From Lota lota (lineage: Eukaryota > Chordata > Actinopteri > Gadiformes > Lotidae): a DNA stretch of 64,000 nt. Position numbers and translations under genes: made by a program. Positions 34,401 to 47,217 of this stretch are shown here, piece after piece. Every line of letters starts with the position of its first letter. Within the stretch, counting starts at the first letter, position 1. The stretch spans positions 3,551,792-3,615,791 of the forward strand of contig JACYXH010000826.1 in NCBI GenBank assembly GCA_026745465.1, read 5' to 3'. The notes beneath the pieces are model-generated. The model did no database searches and had not been told where the DNA came from. It saw only the letters and a list, made by a program, of their open reading frames with translations.

Positions 34401-37400
34401 CTACCAGCTACCTCAATCTAATCTAAACCTACACCTAGTCACAAAATATGGGGCCTTTCTTAATACCAAGTGCACCAAGTTCGGACTTGCGTACTTGGTA
34501 TTTCGGACTTGGCAAGTACGACTAGGGAGTACAAACTCCCGAGGACGGGAGGACGCAGTGTTGTTGCAAAATGCATTCTGGGATACTTGCCTTTCCAAAG
34601 TCCATACAAGTCACCTCCCGATGCATCCTCGATAAAATGAGAGAGCACATCCGGGCATTTGATACAGACTATGAATGGACCAGTACTTGGGCTGTGACTG
34701 ATGATGCCATAGTACACAAAAGTGTCTCAAAAGTCCACAAGTACAGATAAGAACGCTGATTGAGAAAGGGCCATGGACTCAACGAGGGTATGAACAGAGA
34801 GGCAACAGGTGGAATGAGTAAGCCGTTAAATTGAACTACAAAACAACAACAGACCACCACTGAGGGTGGACATGCTGAGTCCCAGGACGTCCAATCATGC
34901 CCACTTGGTTTAATAGAGGCAGCTTTGTTTGTTCTTCGCTCATGTAATCGTCCTCCCGGTGTCCCTTTAACCAAACATTCATGGCCACCTAAATCCACTG
35001 ACTAAATCCTAAAACCTTACCTTCTCACCATCGGTCCCGATCTCACCTTTGGCCCCCTGTAACACAAAGGAAAATATATCTGAGCATATAAAAACCTGCC
35101 CCAAAACCCATTCGGAACAGAAAGGAAATGTTGAGAAGGAACACAGAAGAGGTATTCCTTCCCACTGTGATCATCTAACTTAAGTCTTCATCATTGAGGT
35201 GGTACTGTGCGTTATTTTTATCAGGTAACAAGAAGGCGAACGTTTACACACAGGCTGTCCTTGGAGTCCCTTGGGTCCATGTTTTCCTGGAACACCTGCG
35301 TCTCCCTGCTCTCCTTGTGACCCCTGGTAAATGTTTACAGAGACACCACAGGTTTATAAAGACACCACAGGATCATAAAGACACAATGTGTTTACAGAGA
35401 CACCACAGGTTTATAAAGACACAATGTGTTTACAGAGACACCACAGGATCATAAAGACACAATGTGTTTGCAGAGACACCACAGGCTTGTAAGGCATAAT
35501 ATGTTTATAAGGACACCACATGTTTACAGAGGCACAAGAGGTTTAAAAGGACACCACATGTTTATAAAGACATAATGTGTTTACAGAGACACCACAGGTT
35601 TATAAAGACCCAAAATACAGTGAGTCAGACAGACTGCTGGTCTGGTCTGGAGGGACAGACAGGAAGACAGACAAACACCCAGTCAGGTAAACAGGTAGTT
35701 AAAATAAGGTAGTTAAGTTATGCAGATATTAAGACATGCAGACAGAAAGTCAGGAAGACTGCTGGTCCACAACTCAGCAGGCCTACAATGTGGATGAAAG
35801 GAATCAGGTTAAAAGTTAATGAAAGAAAATGTAAGACAGAGAGACAGTGAGGGTAGAAGACAAATGAGCAGACTGTGGGGAGACATAGGACGCCCACCAG
35901 ACCCTATGCTGTGTGAGTCAACAGTGTTTCTGTTGATAAATTCCATAATGTCGATTTTCTCCCATTTTTTTGTCGTTGCAAAGCTTTGCTGGATTTATTT
36001 CGAATTGATTTCCCCACAAGTTTGTTTTATTGCGTCGCTATTGTTTTTTTTTCTAGAACTTCCTTTATTTACACGTGTACGTGTATGAGTGCTTTTAAGC
36101 AGTTAAGTTGTGCTCTTCACTGCTACAGGAGCTTTCAGTGGACAGGTTAGCTTTTGGAGCAACTCAGAGATACTCAGACAAACCCTAATATGTCTCATTT
36201 TATTAACCCCATGGCTTCGTCTACAGAGCGATACTGGCTCTATGGTCCCTGACGCGATGGGGGGTCAGGCAGTTGGTGGCATTCGTAAGAGGTCATGGGT
36301 CAGGTGATGTGACAGTATTAGAAGTGGGTTGGGGTACAATTCTTGGTGGTACTAGTAAGGGTTCAGGGTTCATGTGATTGGTGGTACTAGCTTGGGGTTA
36401 GCTGATTGATGTGGGTAATGGTACTTCTGTATGGCAATAGTAGGGGGTTTCTGGTCTACTCACCACAAGTCCCACTCTCCCTCTGGGTCCCCTCATGCCA
36501 ACGTCTCCCTTACTGCCCTGGAGGAGAAGAAGAATATCAATATCCACAAAGCACACCTCATGTTATTTATAACATATTTCTTACACCATTCTGAGTTACT
36601 ATTTATCCAGGAGAAACATCATTTAATTTTTACACAGAGATGTCGAATATATAAAGACGATTAACTTAATCAAAAGTAACAAACGTTGTTATCAAGACTT
36701 TTGCCAAGGAATTGTAAGGATTTAAATGCAAATAAGATAACGTGGACTCAGGATGAGCAATTATAAGGTTTATTCGTATACAGACAATTTGTATACATTC
36801 AGCTAAACAGTCTGCATATTTCTGAGGAAATCAGAGAGGAGGAGAAGAATATGGGATTAAGTAGTCAGTTTATTCCTGTATACATCCATATGAAGTAATA
36901 CTTCCATCCTGTTCTGTTTAGTGTACAACTGAACAAGAAACATAAAAGTACACTATGAATAAAAACAAGACTTCAGTTGACCGCCGAACCATCTGTGGCT
37001 GAACATACTGGACTACATTCAGAATAACACAATTTCCCATAATGCACTACCCACTATGATGGTGTGGTGCACTGTACCTTGGGACCAAATTGACCGGGCT
37101 CTCCTATCACCCCTGGCACTCCAATCGGGCCCTGAAATGATTCAACAAACCGACACAGAGATTATTACAAACTGTTCAAACCGTGTGCAGGGATATTTAT
37201 GATTTGTTTTTACTCAATGGGAGATAACATCTCTCGGGTTCCAGGTGTATTGTGTACCCACATCCTCGCCGGGCTCTCCGTCACTGCCTGGCAACCCATC
37301 CTGACCTTTAGAGCCCTGGGGGTCACATGACACAATAGATCACTCGATTATCACCAGGTCGGATTATCTCATTATTATGGTCTGCTTGGGTTCCTCTCTT

Positions 37401-38377
37401 TGATTTTGGGTATCCCCTTTTGCAGGCGTCAGTTTCGGTCGTTCTTTAAATGTCATATAAATTGCTTGTTTGCGCGCTTTAATGAGATGAAGGACTGATA
37501 TGCAGATAACTGAAATGACGAAGGAGGAGAACCTAACTTTACCTCCATTTGAACTGTGCTTATCCATCCTCCATCTTGTCTCTGTTTGAATGGGCTATAC
37601 TTCTGCTCTGTGAGACATTGCTAGACTCTGTGGTGTCTGCCCTTCCTGCCTCTCCGCTTCCTCACCACAGCCAGCAACTACACTACACTACAGCGTTAGC
37701 GTTACCATTAGCATATACTACTGGTTAATGTGTAAGAATAACAGTGCAATATTGGTTCACTGTGCTGGTTGTATTCCATTGCATGTTTGACATTAAGGAT
37801 CCATTATGTAGCATTTATTTATACTCTAAGGTACTCATTTTGGGGTTTTCCATTGCCAGTCTTATGCAACTTGGCTTTTGACTGTCAACAAAATATTCTG
37901 TGAGTCTGTGTACTGAACTGAAGGCAGAATTGTTGAAGTTTCTTACACAGGCTAGGTCTGAGTGTGTGCGTACCTTCAAACCAAGCTCTCCTATGCCTCC
38001 CGCTTCCCCAGGATAACCCTGCGAACATGAGACAGGAATATCAATGTTAGTAGAGTGAAGAGGATGGTGGTCAAGGTGGGTGGTGGTGGCAATGGTGTGC
38101 AAGGACAGAGACAAGAAAAATGAATAAAGAATACATTCTAATACAATTTAATTACTTTTCACTGTTTCACAATTTCATCAGTTTGAGCATACACTTTCAT
38201 CAATAGTGACTTCCAGTGAATTCTTGCGCAAGGATTCCTACAAGTATACTGTGGACATTGGGGATCTAAAATAACTTTTGGGCTTATTACAACACTCCAC
38301 TCCACTCCACATCTCCACCGCTACACCGACAGAAGGGAGGGATATAAAGGGGATCAAAGAACGGTGTGTGTGTGTGT

Positions 38378-38410
<33 letters not shown>

Positions 38411-38411
38411 A

Positions 38412-38476
<65 letters not shown>

Positions 38477-41453
38477 AGTGTCTGTGTATGTGTGGAGGAT
38501 ATTTAGAGGTGAATAGGCGGTCTTACGATGTAGCCTCTCTCCCCAACGTCCCCAGAGAAGCCTGGTGCTCCCGTCTGACCCTGCAGAAACACAGAAGAAG
38601 ATAAGATGATTTGAATAACCAACGACTCTATTGTGTCTCGGGGTCGGTCTGTGTCAAAGGTTGTGACATCATCCGACTCCAACCTTCAGTCAACCAATAG
38701 AAGATTACAGAATCACATTATAACCACTGAATACGTACAATTTGAGGCGTGGAAACATTTAGCATTTTTAGACAACCTCAAATTTCTGTTTCAGTTTGTT
38801 GATGTTGTTGTTGTTGTTGTTGTTGTTGTTGATGATGACATCATCCCAGTACCTTCTTTCCCTGTTGCCCCTCCGTGCCTTGCTTCCCCTCTTCTCCTTG
38901 TTGTCCCTGCAGACACATACACACCAACAGCAGGATCAAGACTATGTTTGAGTGTGTGTGTTTGCATTTGTAGGTGTGTGCGTTTGCGTTTGTAGGTGTG
39001 TGTGTGTGTGTGTGTGTGTCCGTAGTGTAGCGTAGTGCGGTATAGAGTAGTTGTAGGGTTCTATAATATACCTTGAAACCTTTACCCCCTTTTGAACCAG
39101 GGAGTCCAGCGTCTCCATGGGAACCCTGAAGAAGACATCTTACAATTTACATTGTGCTTACAGGCAGAAAAATACAAACACGTGCACATGTCACATGTAC
39201 TAAAACATTGTACACTTACTAACATGTAACATTACAATAATACTAATTGAAAACACTAAGAAAAAATAAATAATTATATTTTATAATGTTGTCTAAAACT
39301 ATTGTATATTGTCCATCCTATGACCAATAGACGTTAAAGATTTTAATATGAATCTCTTGGAACTTGTAAATGGATCCACCAAAGAGCATTACACCACAGT
39401 GTGGGCAGCGTTGAGGGTTATTGTAAAGGACAGTAGGCCTGCAGAGTATGCAGCTGAATTACTTGTGGGTTAGTCTCACAAATCAGTCTCTAGGTTAGGC
39501 CTAATATTAAAAGTCTGATGGCAGACGAGCTCCAATCTGGGTGAAATGGGGAGTTTTACTTTTTTTCGCTTCATATTTGTTTCAATCAATCATGTATGCA
39601 AACGCATAATTTGCAAACACAAATTTGGCCAGCAGTATGTGTAACCTTACACCTTGCAGTTTCTGGTTTCCTGCACAGGCTCTGTGCTGTCTTCCCCCAA
39701 AGGTTCTGCTATAATAAAAGGACTGATGGATCCGAGATTATTTGTGGGTACCCAATCTCATTATTTGTTTATCGCAGGTGGCCTCCCAGCATTGGCGAAT
39801 CAAGCCTGCTTTCCTTTGAGAGTGGATCAAAATCCCTTAAACAGATCCCATTATTGAGAAACAAATTCTATGACCATAGCTTCTGCTAATCTTGGTCTCC
39901 CCCCTTTGTCACCAGTCCATGATGGGGTCTTCCAGGTAATGAATAGGCCTAACTACACAGAAAGGGGTAACATGAGAAAGAAAGATACGGAGGGAGATTC
40001 CATCCCCTTTCAGTTTATATATATTCACACACACTGGCCTTAGTGATGCCGGAGACATGGTGGAGTATCTAGTTTCCTACCGTCGCCCCGCGTTCACCCA
40101 CTCCGCCACGTGGTCCTTCCATCCCCACGTCACCCTGTTGACAAGATAACAGCACACAGCGTTTGATGCATCCTCTGACGTGTGGATTGACAAACATTCA
40201 AGATTCATGAGTGATATTTATCAAACGCACCATAAAACATAGGGGAGTTCTGAGCGATGAAAATCATAAGATACATATTATCCCATTGTTTTTTTAGTTG
40301 ACAAATGATTGTATATGTATGAAAATATTCCAGTGGTAGGCCTATTTATGTTTATATCATGTTGTTTATCTTATATCTGCTTAAGAGAACGCTATGCAGG
40401 CAGCTTTGTGATGGATGACAAACTATTATGTATACCTAGTAAGTGCAGGAAGAGGATGTCATCACAGTTGTTTTCATAGGGCTGTGCATTCCCTCATTTT
40501 CTACCTGCTCTGAGATATGTGTGTCTGTTTGTCCCCCAAATGTCAGGCTTATGTCTGTGGCATATGCGTGTGAACGTTTGTGCAGGGATTATGTTTTCAA
40601 AGGTTATTCCTTGCTTTTATGATAATAGGTTATTCAGATTGTTTTACCTTTGCACCCAGCACCCCGAGGTCCCCCGGATCTCCTGGTAGACCTGGGTCTC
40701 CCTGTCATCAGAAAGAAAATATTGAATCAATCTATGAATATATAGGCTATATATTTGTTACATATTCAATCATTTAGGCTAAGGATAGACTGAATTCATC
40801 CATTCATGAATTGACTGTCGAAGCAAGTTTGAAGTTAACAATACACACAACAAAATAATAAATCATCCTTTAAGCTGACTGACTAAAACGCACTGACGTC
40901 ATACTTGGCCTTTTAAACTATTGAGAAGGCATAGACTATCATCTACTGCTCATTGAGAAGTATTGGTTTTCTGGCCCGGTGCCATTCACCAGAGCTTTTT
41001 CCCATTATTTGTACACAATTATATTCAGCTGTTCTAAATGGCAAATAAATTATTAATGTTCAGTTTCTTCGGTTTAATATTTTCAAGAAAACATTACTGA
41101 CGAAATATGACCACCATAAAAGAAAGCAACCATGTTTCAGAGATCTTCATGGACTGTTGATAAACTCACCAAGGCTCCAGAGAAACCAGATGCCCCCTCC
41201 TCCCCATCCAGCCCAGGGTCACCCTGCCGTGGGAAAGGTCAAAGTTCAAATCAATTGGTACATCAGAATCAGGTCATTATATACTAATATATAATTGCTA
41301 ATTATATACTAATACTATGCTATAGTATATAATAAATATATATATTATAATAAAATAAATGATATAATAAAAGGTTCCTCACCACTGGCCCAACATCTCC
41401 ACCTCTTCCTAGAACACCTTTAAATCCTCTATATCCCTGAGAACAAGAGTAAT

Positions 41454-41512
<59 letters not shown>

Positions 41513-42220
41513 TGCACAAGTACACACAAATAAATATCCCACATGCACACACAGACACACACATAAATGATGGTGATCACCCTGCAAGCTTTTAGAACCA
41601 AGATGGCTGTCAGGTGAATAAGGCCTATTGTGTGTTTATATTTAAAACCAAGTGATGCATTACCATTCATTCATGATTATATTCCTATTTTGTAGTTAAC
41701 TTATCCAAATACCAGGTGAACACATGATACGATGAAATGACTGGATCGGAGCTCACCTCTCTGCCCTGCGGTCCTGGAGAACCAGTCTTACCCTGCAAGC
41801 CTTTGGAGCCCTGAGTAGGTCAGACAAAAGGTTACTTACCCTTACAAGATTCACAAATACATAGACATGCAGACAGACAGACAGACAGACTGACTGACTG
41901 ACTGACTGACTGACTGACTGACTGACTGACTGACTGACTGACTGACTGACTGACTGACTGACTGACTGACTGATAGATAGATAGATAGATAGATAGTTCT
42001 GGTTTACCTTGGGTCCTGCGAAGCCAGCAAAGCCAGGCTGTCCTGGTTCACAGTCACAGTCTGTGGGCTTCTCGTCCGCCAGGCCCGCCTCCTCAGACAA
42101 GTCCCCCCCGGGCCCATACGGGACCTGCAGCAGCACCATGGTTACCATCCTCCATCCTTAGAATTAGTGTGCAGTGTGTGTGTGTGTAGGTGCAGTGTGC
42201 ATGTGTGTGTGTGTGTTTGC

Positions 42221-42256
<36 letters not shown>

Positions 42257-44449
42257 TGCATGGGTCTGCTTATGTTATAGCTTAAGCAGTATTTGCATGT
42301 GTGTGTGTGTGTTTGTGTGTGTGTGAACATGTGTCACGTGTTGTGTGTTAATGCATGTGTGTGTCCCTTGTGTGTGTATCAGTTGTGTATGTGTGTGTGT
42401 GTGTGTGTCGCCTGTTTGTGTATGTGTGTGTATCGCATATGCATGCCATGTGTTAGTGTGTGTGTCACTGATGCGTGTGTGCGCACCCGTGTGCTGATGG
42501 TGTGGTCCTCCTTGGCGTAGTAGGGCTGGGTGGTGGTGGCGTAGGGGTAGATGTCCTCTGTGATCATGGTGACCTGGGCGGGCCCCGGGCCGTAGGGGTC
42601 TTGGTCCGGGTGCTGCTCCTCCCCGTAGCCGGGGGTGGGCTCGGGGGGGTACTCTGGCGGGGGACAGGGGGACAACAGGGGGTGTTGTGGAGAGGAAGAG
42701 ACACCCTACACCCTATCTCTACACCACTCATACAGGAGCCTCATTTCCTCCACAGTGGTGTGTTCAGCACTGAAAAACCAATCTATTACGCCTTATGTGT
42801 TTATTCACTCAGTCATTCATTCATTCATCCTTCATTCTTTAATCATTTTCTATTAAAATTGTTCATTTGTTTCTGTTATTGTTTTCTGTGTTTTATTTTA
42901 TTTCTTTGTCCATGTACATGTTTCAATTTTTTTTTATTGTATGCAAATGTGTTTGGGGAAATCCAGTCCAATGGCAATTAAAACGTTAATCATAAAGTAA
43001 TATAGCAGATGCTTTAATGCCATTGGGGAGCCGGTAGGGGTTATCACGGTTTCGGCTGGGTGTCAAACACACTAACCAGACACACTAATCCAACAAAGCT
43101 GTAATTATCTCACAGAAATTCACCCCTGGACTGACCCCATACTCTTAGAACACTCAATCAGCTATGCAATTCTGTATTTAAGGTACAATGTGTTACAATA
43201 TACCATATGATATTTAAAATTACATTTAAACACAGAACAATTGACAATACAAGAATGTCCGAAACTAATAAATTCTGTTCAAAGATTAAGATTGTGGAAC
43301 CTAAACGAATAACATTGCTTTTATCTATTATGTTCCTGAAATCCAAAATACATTGATAGGTGCAATGCTAATGTTATCTACAATTCTAGCACTAAACCCA
43401 CACTTTCCCAGATGCCCTCCTGACCTGGTTGTGGATAAGCTGAGTTTTCAAAGTGATCCACCAGCGACCCCTCGTATGTGTGGTCTTCACCTGGACATCA
43501 AGCATCAGCAGTCAGACAATCATTTATCTTGAGCTGAATTCCTGTTATGGGAATAATTGTTTCCCTTTCTTATGTTTAATATCTGTAAAATGTTCACTGC
43601 AGTCACCAGTTTTGTTTAAAATGTGTATTTGAAGTGATGTGCCTGTAGAGAATAAAAACCCAACTGTCCATATCTAATTCAAGCCAGACGTAATGTCTCT
43701 CTAAATGTATTTGGTTTGTGGAGAAAATGGTTGATCAACAGCGGTGGCTGCAGTGAGGAAGTTGCATAGTGCTGCTTTAAAGCTTGCTAAATGGTAAGGT
43801 TGATTTGATGGCCAATATTTGCATATTGTAAATCATGACGTGACTGACCTGAGTGGTAGCCAGAGTATTCCTCCTGGCCCTGACACGAGACGACCCTCAA
43901 CAGGAAACACAACCACACAACCGTCACCTAAAACACACAGAGAACACAGGACATACGTGAAGCACAACCAGTGCCATCTATTTGAGGTAATTTATTTTAT
44001 TCATTAGTCCTGTGGGGTTAGGGTAACCTTACCTGTCATTACTGCCATTTCAGAGTACAACACAAAAAAACGTCTCCTCCCTCTCTGCTCCGTCCCTCCC
44101 TCCCTATTGTTTCTCCACCATTGAGAACTGTTGCATTTCCATCACCAATGACCGACAGGTAAGATGGATTCTCCAAGCAAATCAGGGAAGATATGCCCTG
44201 ATTGGTAAGAAATGATCCGGGAGCAGTCATAAATCCGATTTCACACAGAGCCGTCAAGTGAGGGACAGTAGCTCCTCACACAGTTGGGGGCTGCTGTCAC
44301 TCACGGCAGAGTCTACAGCAAGCCAGTGACAGCTGAGGGGTTTAGGTGAGCTCAGAGGGCTCTTTGTGAGCCTCAGACCTCAGAGCTCCTCCAAAGGCCC
44401 TTCTCAGACTCATCTCACATTCCAGCGCTGCCCGTTGAATATTCCAAAA

Positions 44450-44512
<63 letters not shown>

Positions 44513-45406
44513 CAGAATAGGTAGTAAAGTGAAACGGATGTGGTTTGCTCTTTGAATAAAGTCATTGGGATGATTAGGATGGATTGGATGCCTTCCTTCG
44601 ATGACGTTTGATCTTTATGTTTTAGTTTGGATTTCTGAAGCATGGGAATATGTTTCAGAGAATCTCGGTGATACTGTTAACTGTGATATTTTAAAAGTGA
44701 GTTTCTAAACAACGAAAAAGGTTAGCTGATTTAATTTAAATGAGTTGAGATATTGTCTTGTTTGTTAATAAATTAAACAATGATCATATACAGTATACAT
44801 GAGCATATATAGGCATACAGTTGCCTAATTAAAAAAAAAGTGGTAAAGGTCTAATGTATTTAGATATATTGTGTTTCATTTAATGTCGCTGGACTTATAT
44901 CCTCTTAGTAAGTAAGTCTGTTTTAAGTGTGTCATATAACACACTGTACTCTGCAGTCTGTCGTCATGTGCAAGCACATAAACTCAACTCCGTATATATT
45001 CCCAGGGTGGCGCCCCCTAATGGTGAGATAATAACCCCACCTCAACCCTATGGTCCCCCAGGACAGACAGGTGAAACGCTGTCTTAGATTAAAAGCCCTT
45101 CACATGATTTTAGCGTTACTACAAATCCAAACAACAACGAACAGTACATACGGGTCATAGATTAGAATATGGATATTCTGTTTGTTGATTGTGAGTGAAA
45201 AGAAAATCCACTACTAATGATGTCTTTCTCCAAAGTTGCTCAGAGCATCCTCCACCTCCATTCAAAACCACTCTCAACACCAACACCTCCGACCTGATCC
45301 ACAACTGTACCTGGCCAGTCAGCAATAGGCCTTCTGGGGTAAATAACCCAAACCCAAGCGCTCCCCCCCACCATCTCCCTCCTACCTGGATGTATGAGGC
45401 CACCAT
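31451..45406 (-). CDS. Collagen alpha chain, FACIT-like C-terminal half with acidic Tyr-rich N-terminus, 26 exons
   Basis: Minus-strand exons: 45406-45386, 43927-43849, 43490-43425, 42653-42487, 42124-42008, 41810-41757, 41436-41383, 41223-41170, 40701-40648, 40134-40081, 39125-39072, 38906-38853, 38580-38527, 38018-37974, 37315-37262, 37131-37078, 36517-36464, 35323-35252, 35056-35021, 34247-34203, 34096-34064, 33709-33563, 33424-33248, 32643-32553, 32148-32071 and 31659-31451. They sum to 1977 nt, 658 aa, with every phase consistent. Layout: signal peptide ([14 protein letters not shown]), about 130 acidic residues rich in Tyr and Pro, a CDCEPG cysteine pair, then Gly-X-Y repeats. A non-collagenous insert has [10 protein letters not shown] ... 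AKCTQGCP, followed by more Gly-X-Y and the tail [13 protein letters not shown] ... LVKRG. Many exons are 54, 45 or 36 nt, as in collagens. No laminin-G, VWA or C-propeptide domain is present. The paired cysteines after the last helix resemble FACIT chains (type IX relatives). I cannot assign a type. Confidence 0.85.
32336..32475. repeat. 69-bp tandem duplication (two units)
   Basis: The segment agcacccattgacatagtcc ... catcctgtgc is repeated back to back without visible change, in a collagen intron. It is a recent tandem duplication. Confidence 0.9.
35335..35610. repeat. Minisatellite of acagagacaccacagg / ataaagacacaatgtg units
   Basis: Irregular tandem copies, alternating shorter and longer units, lie directly beside the exon at 35323-35252 of the collagen gene. 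Unit degeneracy increases to the right. Confidence 0.85.
38095..38308. repeat. Dispersed repeat, copy B (also at 4418-4636)
   Basis: Same family as 4418-4636, same orientation, inside a collagen intron. Confidence 0.7.
38363..38490. repeat. (GT)n microsatellite, interrupted
   Basis: A long GT tract with a few TC and GA interruptions, close to the collagen exon at 38527-38580. Confidence 0.95.
41457..41509. repeat. (CA)n microsatellite
   Basis: A CA tract in a collagen intron, about 20 nt upstream (gene sense) of the acceptor at 41437. Confidence 0.95.
41871..41996. repeat. (GACT)n and (GATA)n tetranucleotide repeats
   Basis: GACA, then a long GACT array, then GATA units, in the intron just beside the collagen exon at 42008. 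Confidence 0.95.
42174..42478. repeat. Compound GT-rich microsatellite region
   Basis: Several interrupted GT tracts fill the collagen intron between 42125 and 42486, ending immediately beside the exon 4 donor. Confidence 0.9.
44449..44508. repeat. (CA)n microsatellite
   Basis: A CA tract in collagen intron 1. Confidence 0.95.
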
Positions 45407-45804
45407 GATGCTGCAGTTGAATCCAGTCAGAGCAGCCTGAGTAAGCCCGACTACCTGGGAAACAGGCTGCACAGGCCTAGATTAAACACACAGCTCAAAA
45501 TGAAAGAGTTTCTTCAGTCAGGCTGTTCTTTTACAGCATTCTCCCTCCTTATTCTCTCCCAACGGCCTCCCTGTCTTCGGTGCCTCTCTCTCGCTCTCTC
45601 TCTAACTCACTTTCTTTCTTTCCCTCTCTCTCTGGCTCACACTCGTCTTTCGTTTCTCTCCAGATTCCCAAGTGTTTCTCCAGGTTCCCAGGATCTGACG
45701 GGCTCTCCTTGCGTCTTCTCCTTTCGCTCGCTCTCTTTCTCTCGCTCTCCTCCTCGTCAGGGTGAGAAATACCTGAGGTTGCTCCTCACCCCGCATCATC
45801 AGGA

Positions 45805-45856
45805 GGAGAGAGAGAGAGAGACAGAGAGGGACAGAGAGAGAGAGAGAGAGAGAGAG
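45805..45856. repeat. (GA)n microsatellite
   Basis: Interrupted GA tract upstream of the collagen first exon. Confidence 0.9.
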
Positions 45857-45899
45857 CAATTAAGATATATATTTTTCATGTGAAATGAGTTAAAGAACT

Positions 45900-46990
45900 G
45901 CTACTCATAAAAGGCCAGAAAAGATGCAAATATGTATCCACCATAGATTATTGATTATTCCATTGATTATTATATTTAGATAATGGCATTCAGGTATTTC
46001 ACCTATTTACATTAATAATTGAAGAGCCTGTTCTGATGACCTGTTAAAAAAGCAATTCTGACTTCATTTGGAAATGAATGCCATCTAAAAACCATGAATA
46101 AACTTTAAATCCTGGGGAAAGTTGGAATGCAGTACGATTCAATATTTAATTTGTAAGAGCAAGACATTTTTTAGCTATGTATAATAATTGAGGCCTCAAT
46201 CATAATCCTAATACATTACATGTCTACGTGTTAACGTATGCATCAAAGTAGGGAGCTCTGCATCAAAGTAGGGAGCTCTACCTCCAGTGACCTTTTGACC
46301 CAGTTGTTAAACTATGCCAGCTCTTACACTCCTGTTCTACATTCCGGAGTTCCATACTCCAAGCCGGCCTGCTTGGGGGCTCAGCCAATCATCTGAGACT
46401 GAGTGGTCTGTCCTTATTGAAGTTAATTATTCACCAATAAGTTTGGCCGGGATGTAAACTGTGTATAGAAGATTACAATGGGATATTGAAAATTATTGTT
46501 TTGAAGGTCAGACATTTTTAGTCTAGTAATATTTAGTAATATTAACACTGTTCTGAATGTATTCTGCAGAAGGGAATGTTAAAATATTTTAGTAATGGTG
46601 ATAATATATTTCCAGCTATTTTTAAGACCTGAGGAGAAAAATAAATGGATGTTCATGGAAGTCATGTAATTGCAAGACACAAAAAGCAACAGCATTTTCA
46701 GTTTTGAATACTGGCTCACTGTAAGATTGGCAGGAACTTATTTTAATTATTAAATCAGTAACGGTCTAATAATATGGTTATGCGGCACTCACTAACCAGA
46801 TAGAACAGAATGATGTAGTTGAAATGAAGCTCACACTGAAAGTGTTATTGTATCGTCGTAATTATTGTAAAGCGTGTGAAGTGAAGTCAACCTTACCATA
46901 TTGAAAATATAGAAGTTGTTAAAAAATATGTGGATACAAATTGGAGGTCTGGAATGAAGGACGCTCTAAACCTGGTGACCTTGTGATGAG
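45900..46990. other. Intergenic between collagen and snrnp48, no gene seen
   Basis: AT-rich sequence. Only a 20-bp unit repeated twice (46241-46280, catcaaagtagggagctct) stands out. Confidence 0.5.
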
Positions 46991-46995
46991 ATAAC

Positions 46996-47001
46996 TTTAT
47001 T
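46996..47001 (-). terminator. Likely polyadenylation signal of snrnp48
   Basis: TTTATT on the plus strand reads AATAAA on the minus strand, about 217 nt after the snrnp48 stop codon. Confidence 0.5.
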
Positions 47002-47217
47002 TATCAAGGGGTCGTTTGACGACAGTTGCAACCTTGTGTCAACAACTTCTTTAAGAGCATGATTCAAACCACCATTTTGAAAGATTGTGTCTCAAAAGAA
47101 TACAAAAATAAATGTAAAGGAAGAAACAGAAATTGTAAAGAAAGGAACAGAACATGATGATCGCTTCCGCAGCATGAAGCCGGTCTTGTTTGTGTTTCTT
47201 GAAAGATAAGGACAGCT

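Noticed and set aside
35335-35610. Possible CRISPR-like array
   Set aside because: Units are contiguous and degenerate, not constant repeats with unique spacers. The window is eukaryotic; this is a minisatellite.
45500-45883. 127-aa Ser/Leu/Arg-rich ORF
   Set aside because: Low-complexity CT/GA sequence with no family similarity or splice context.
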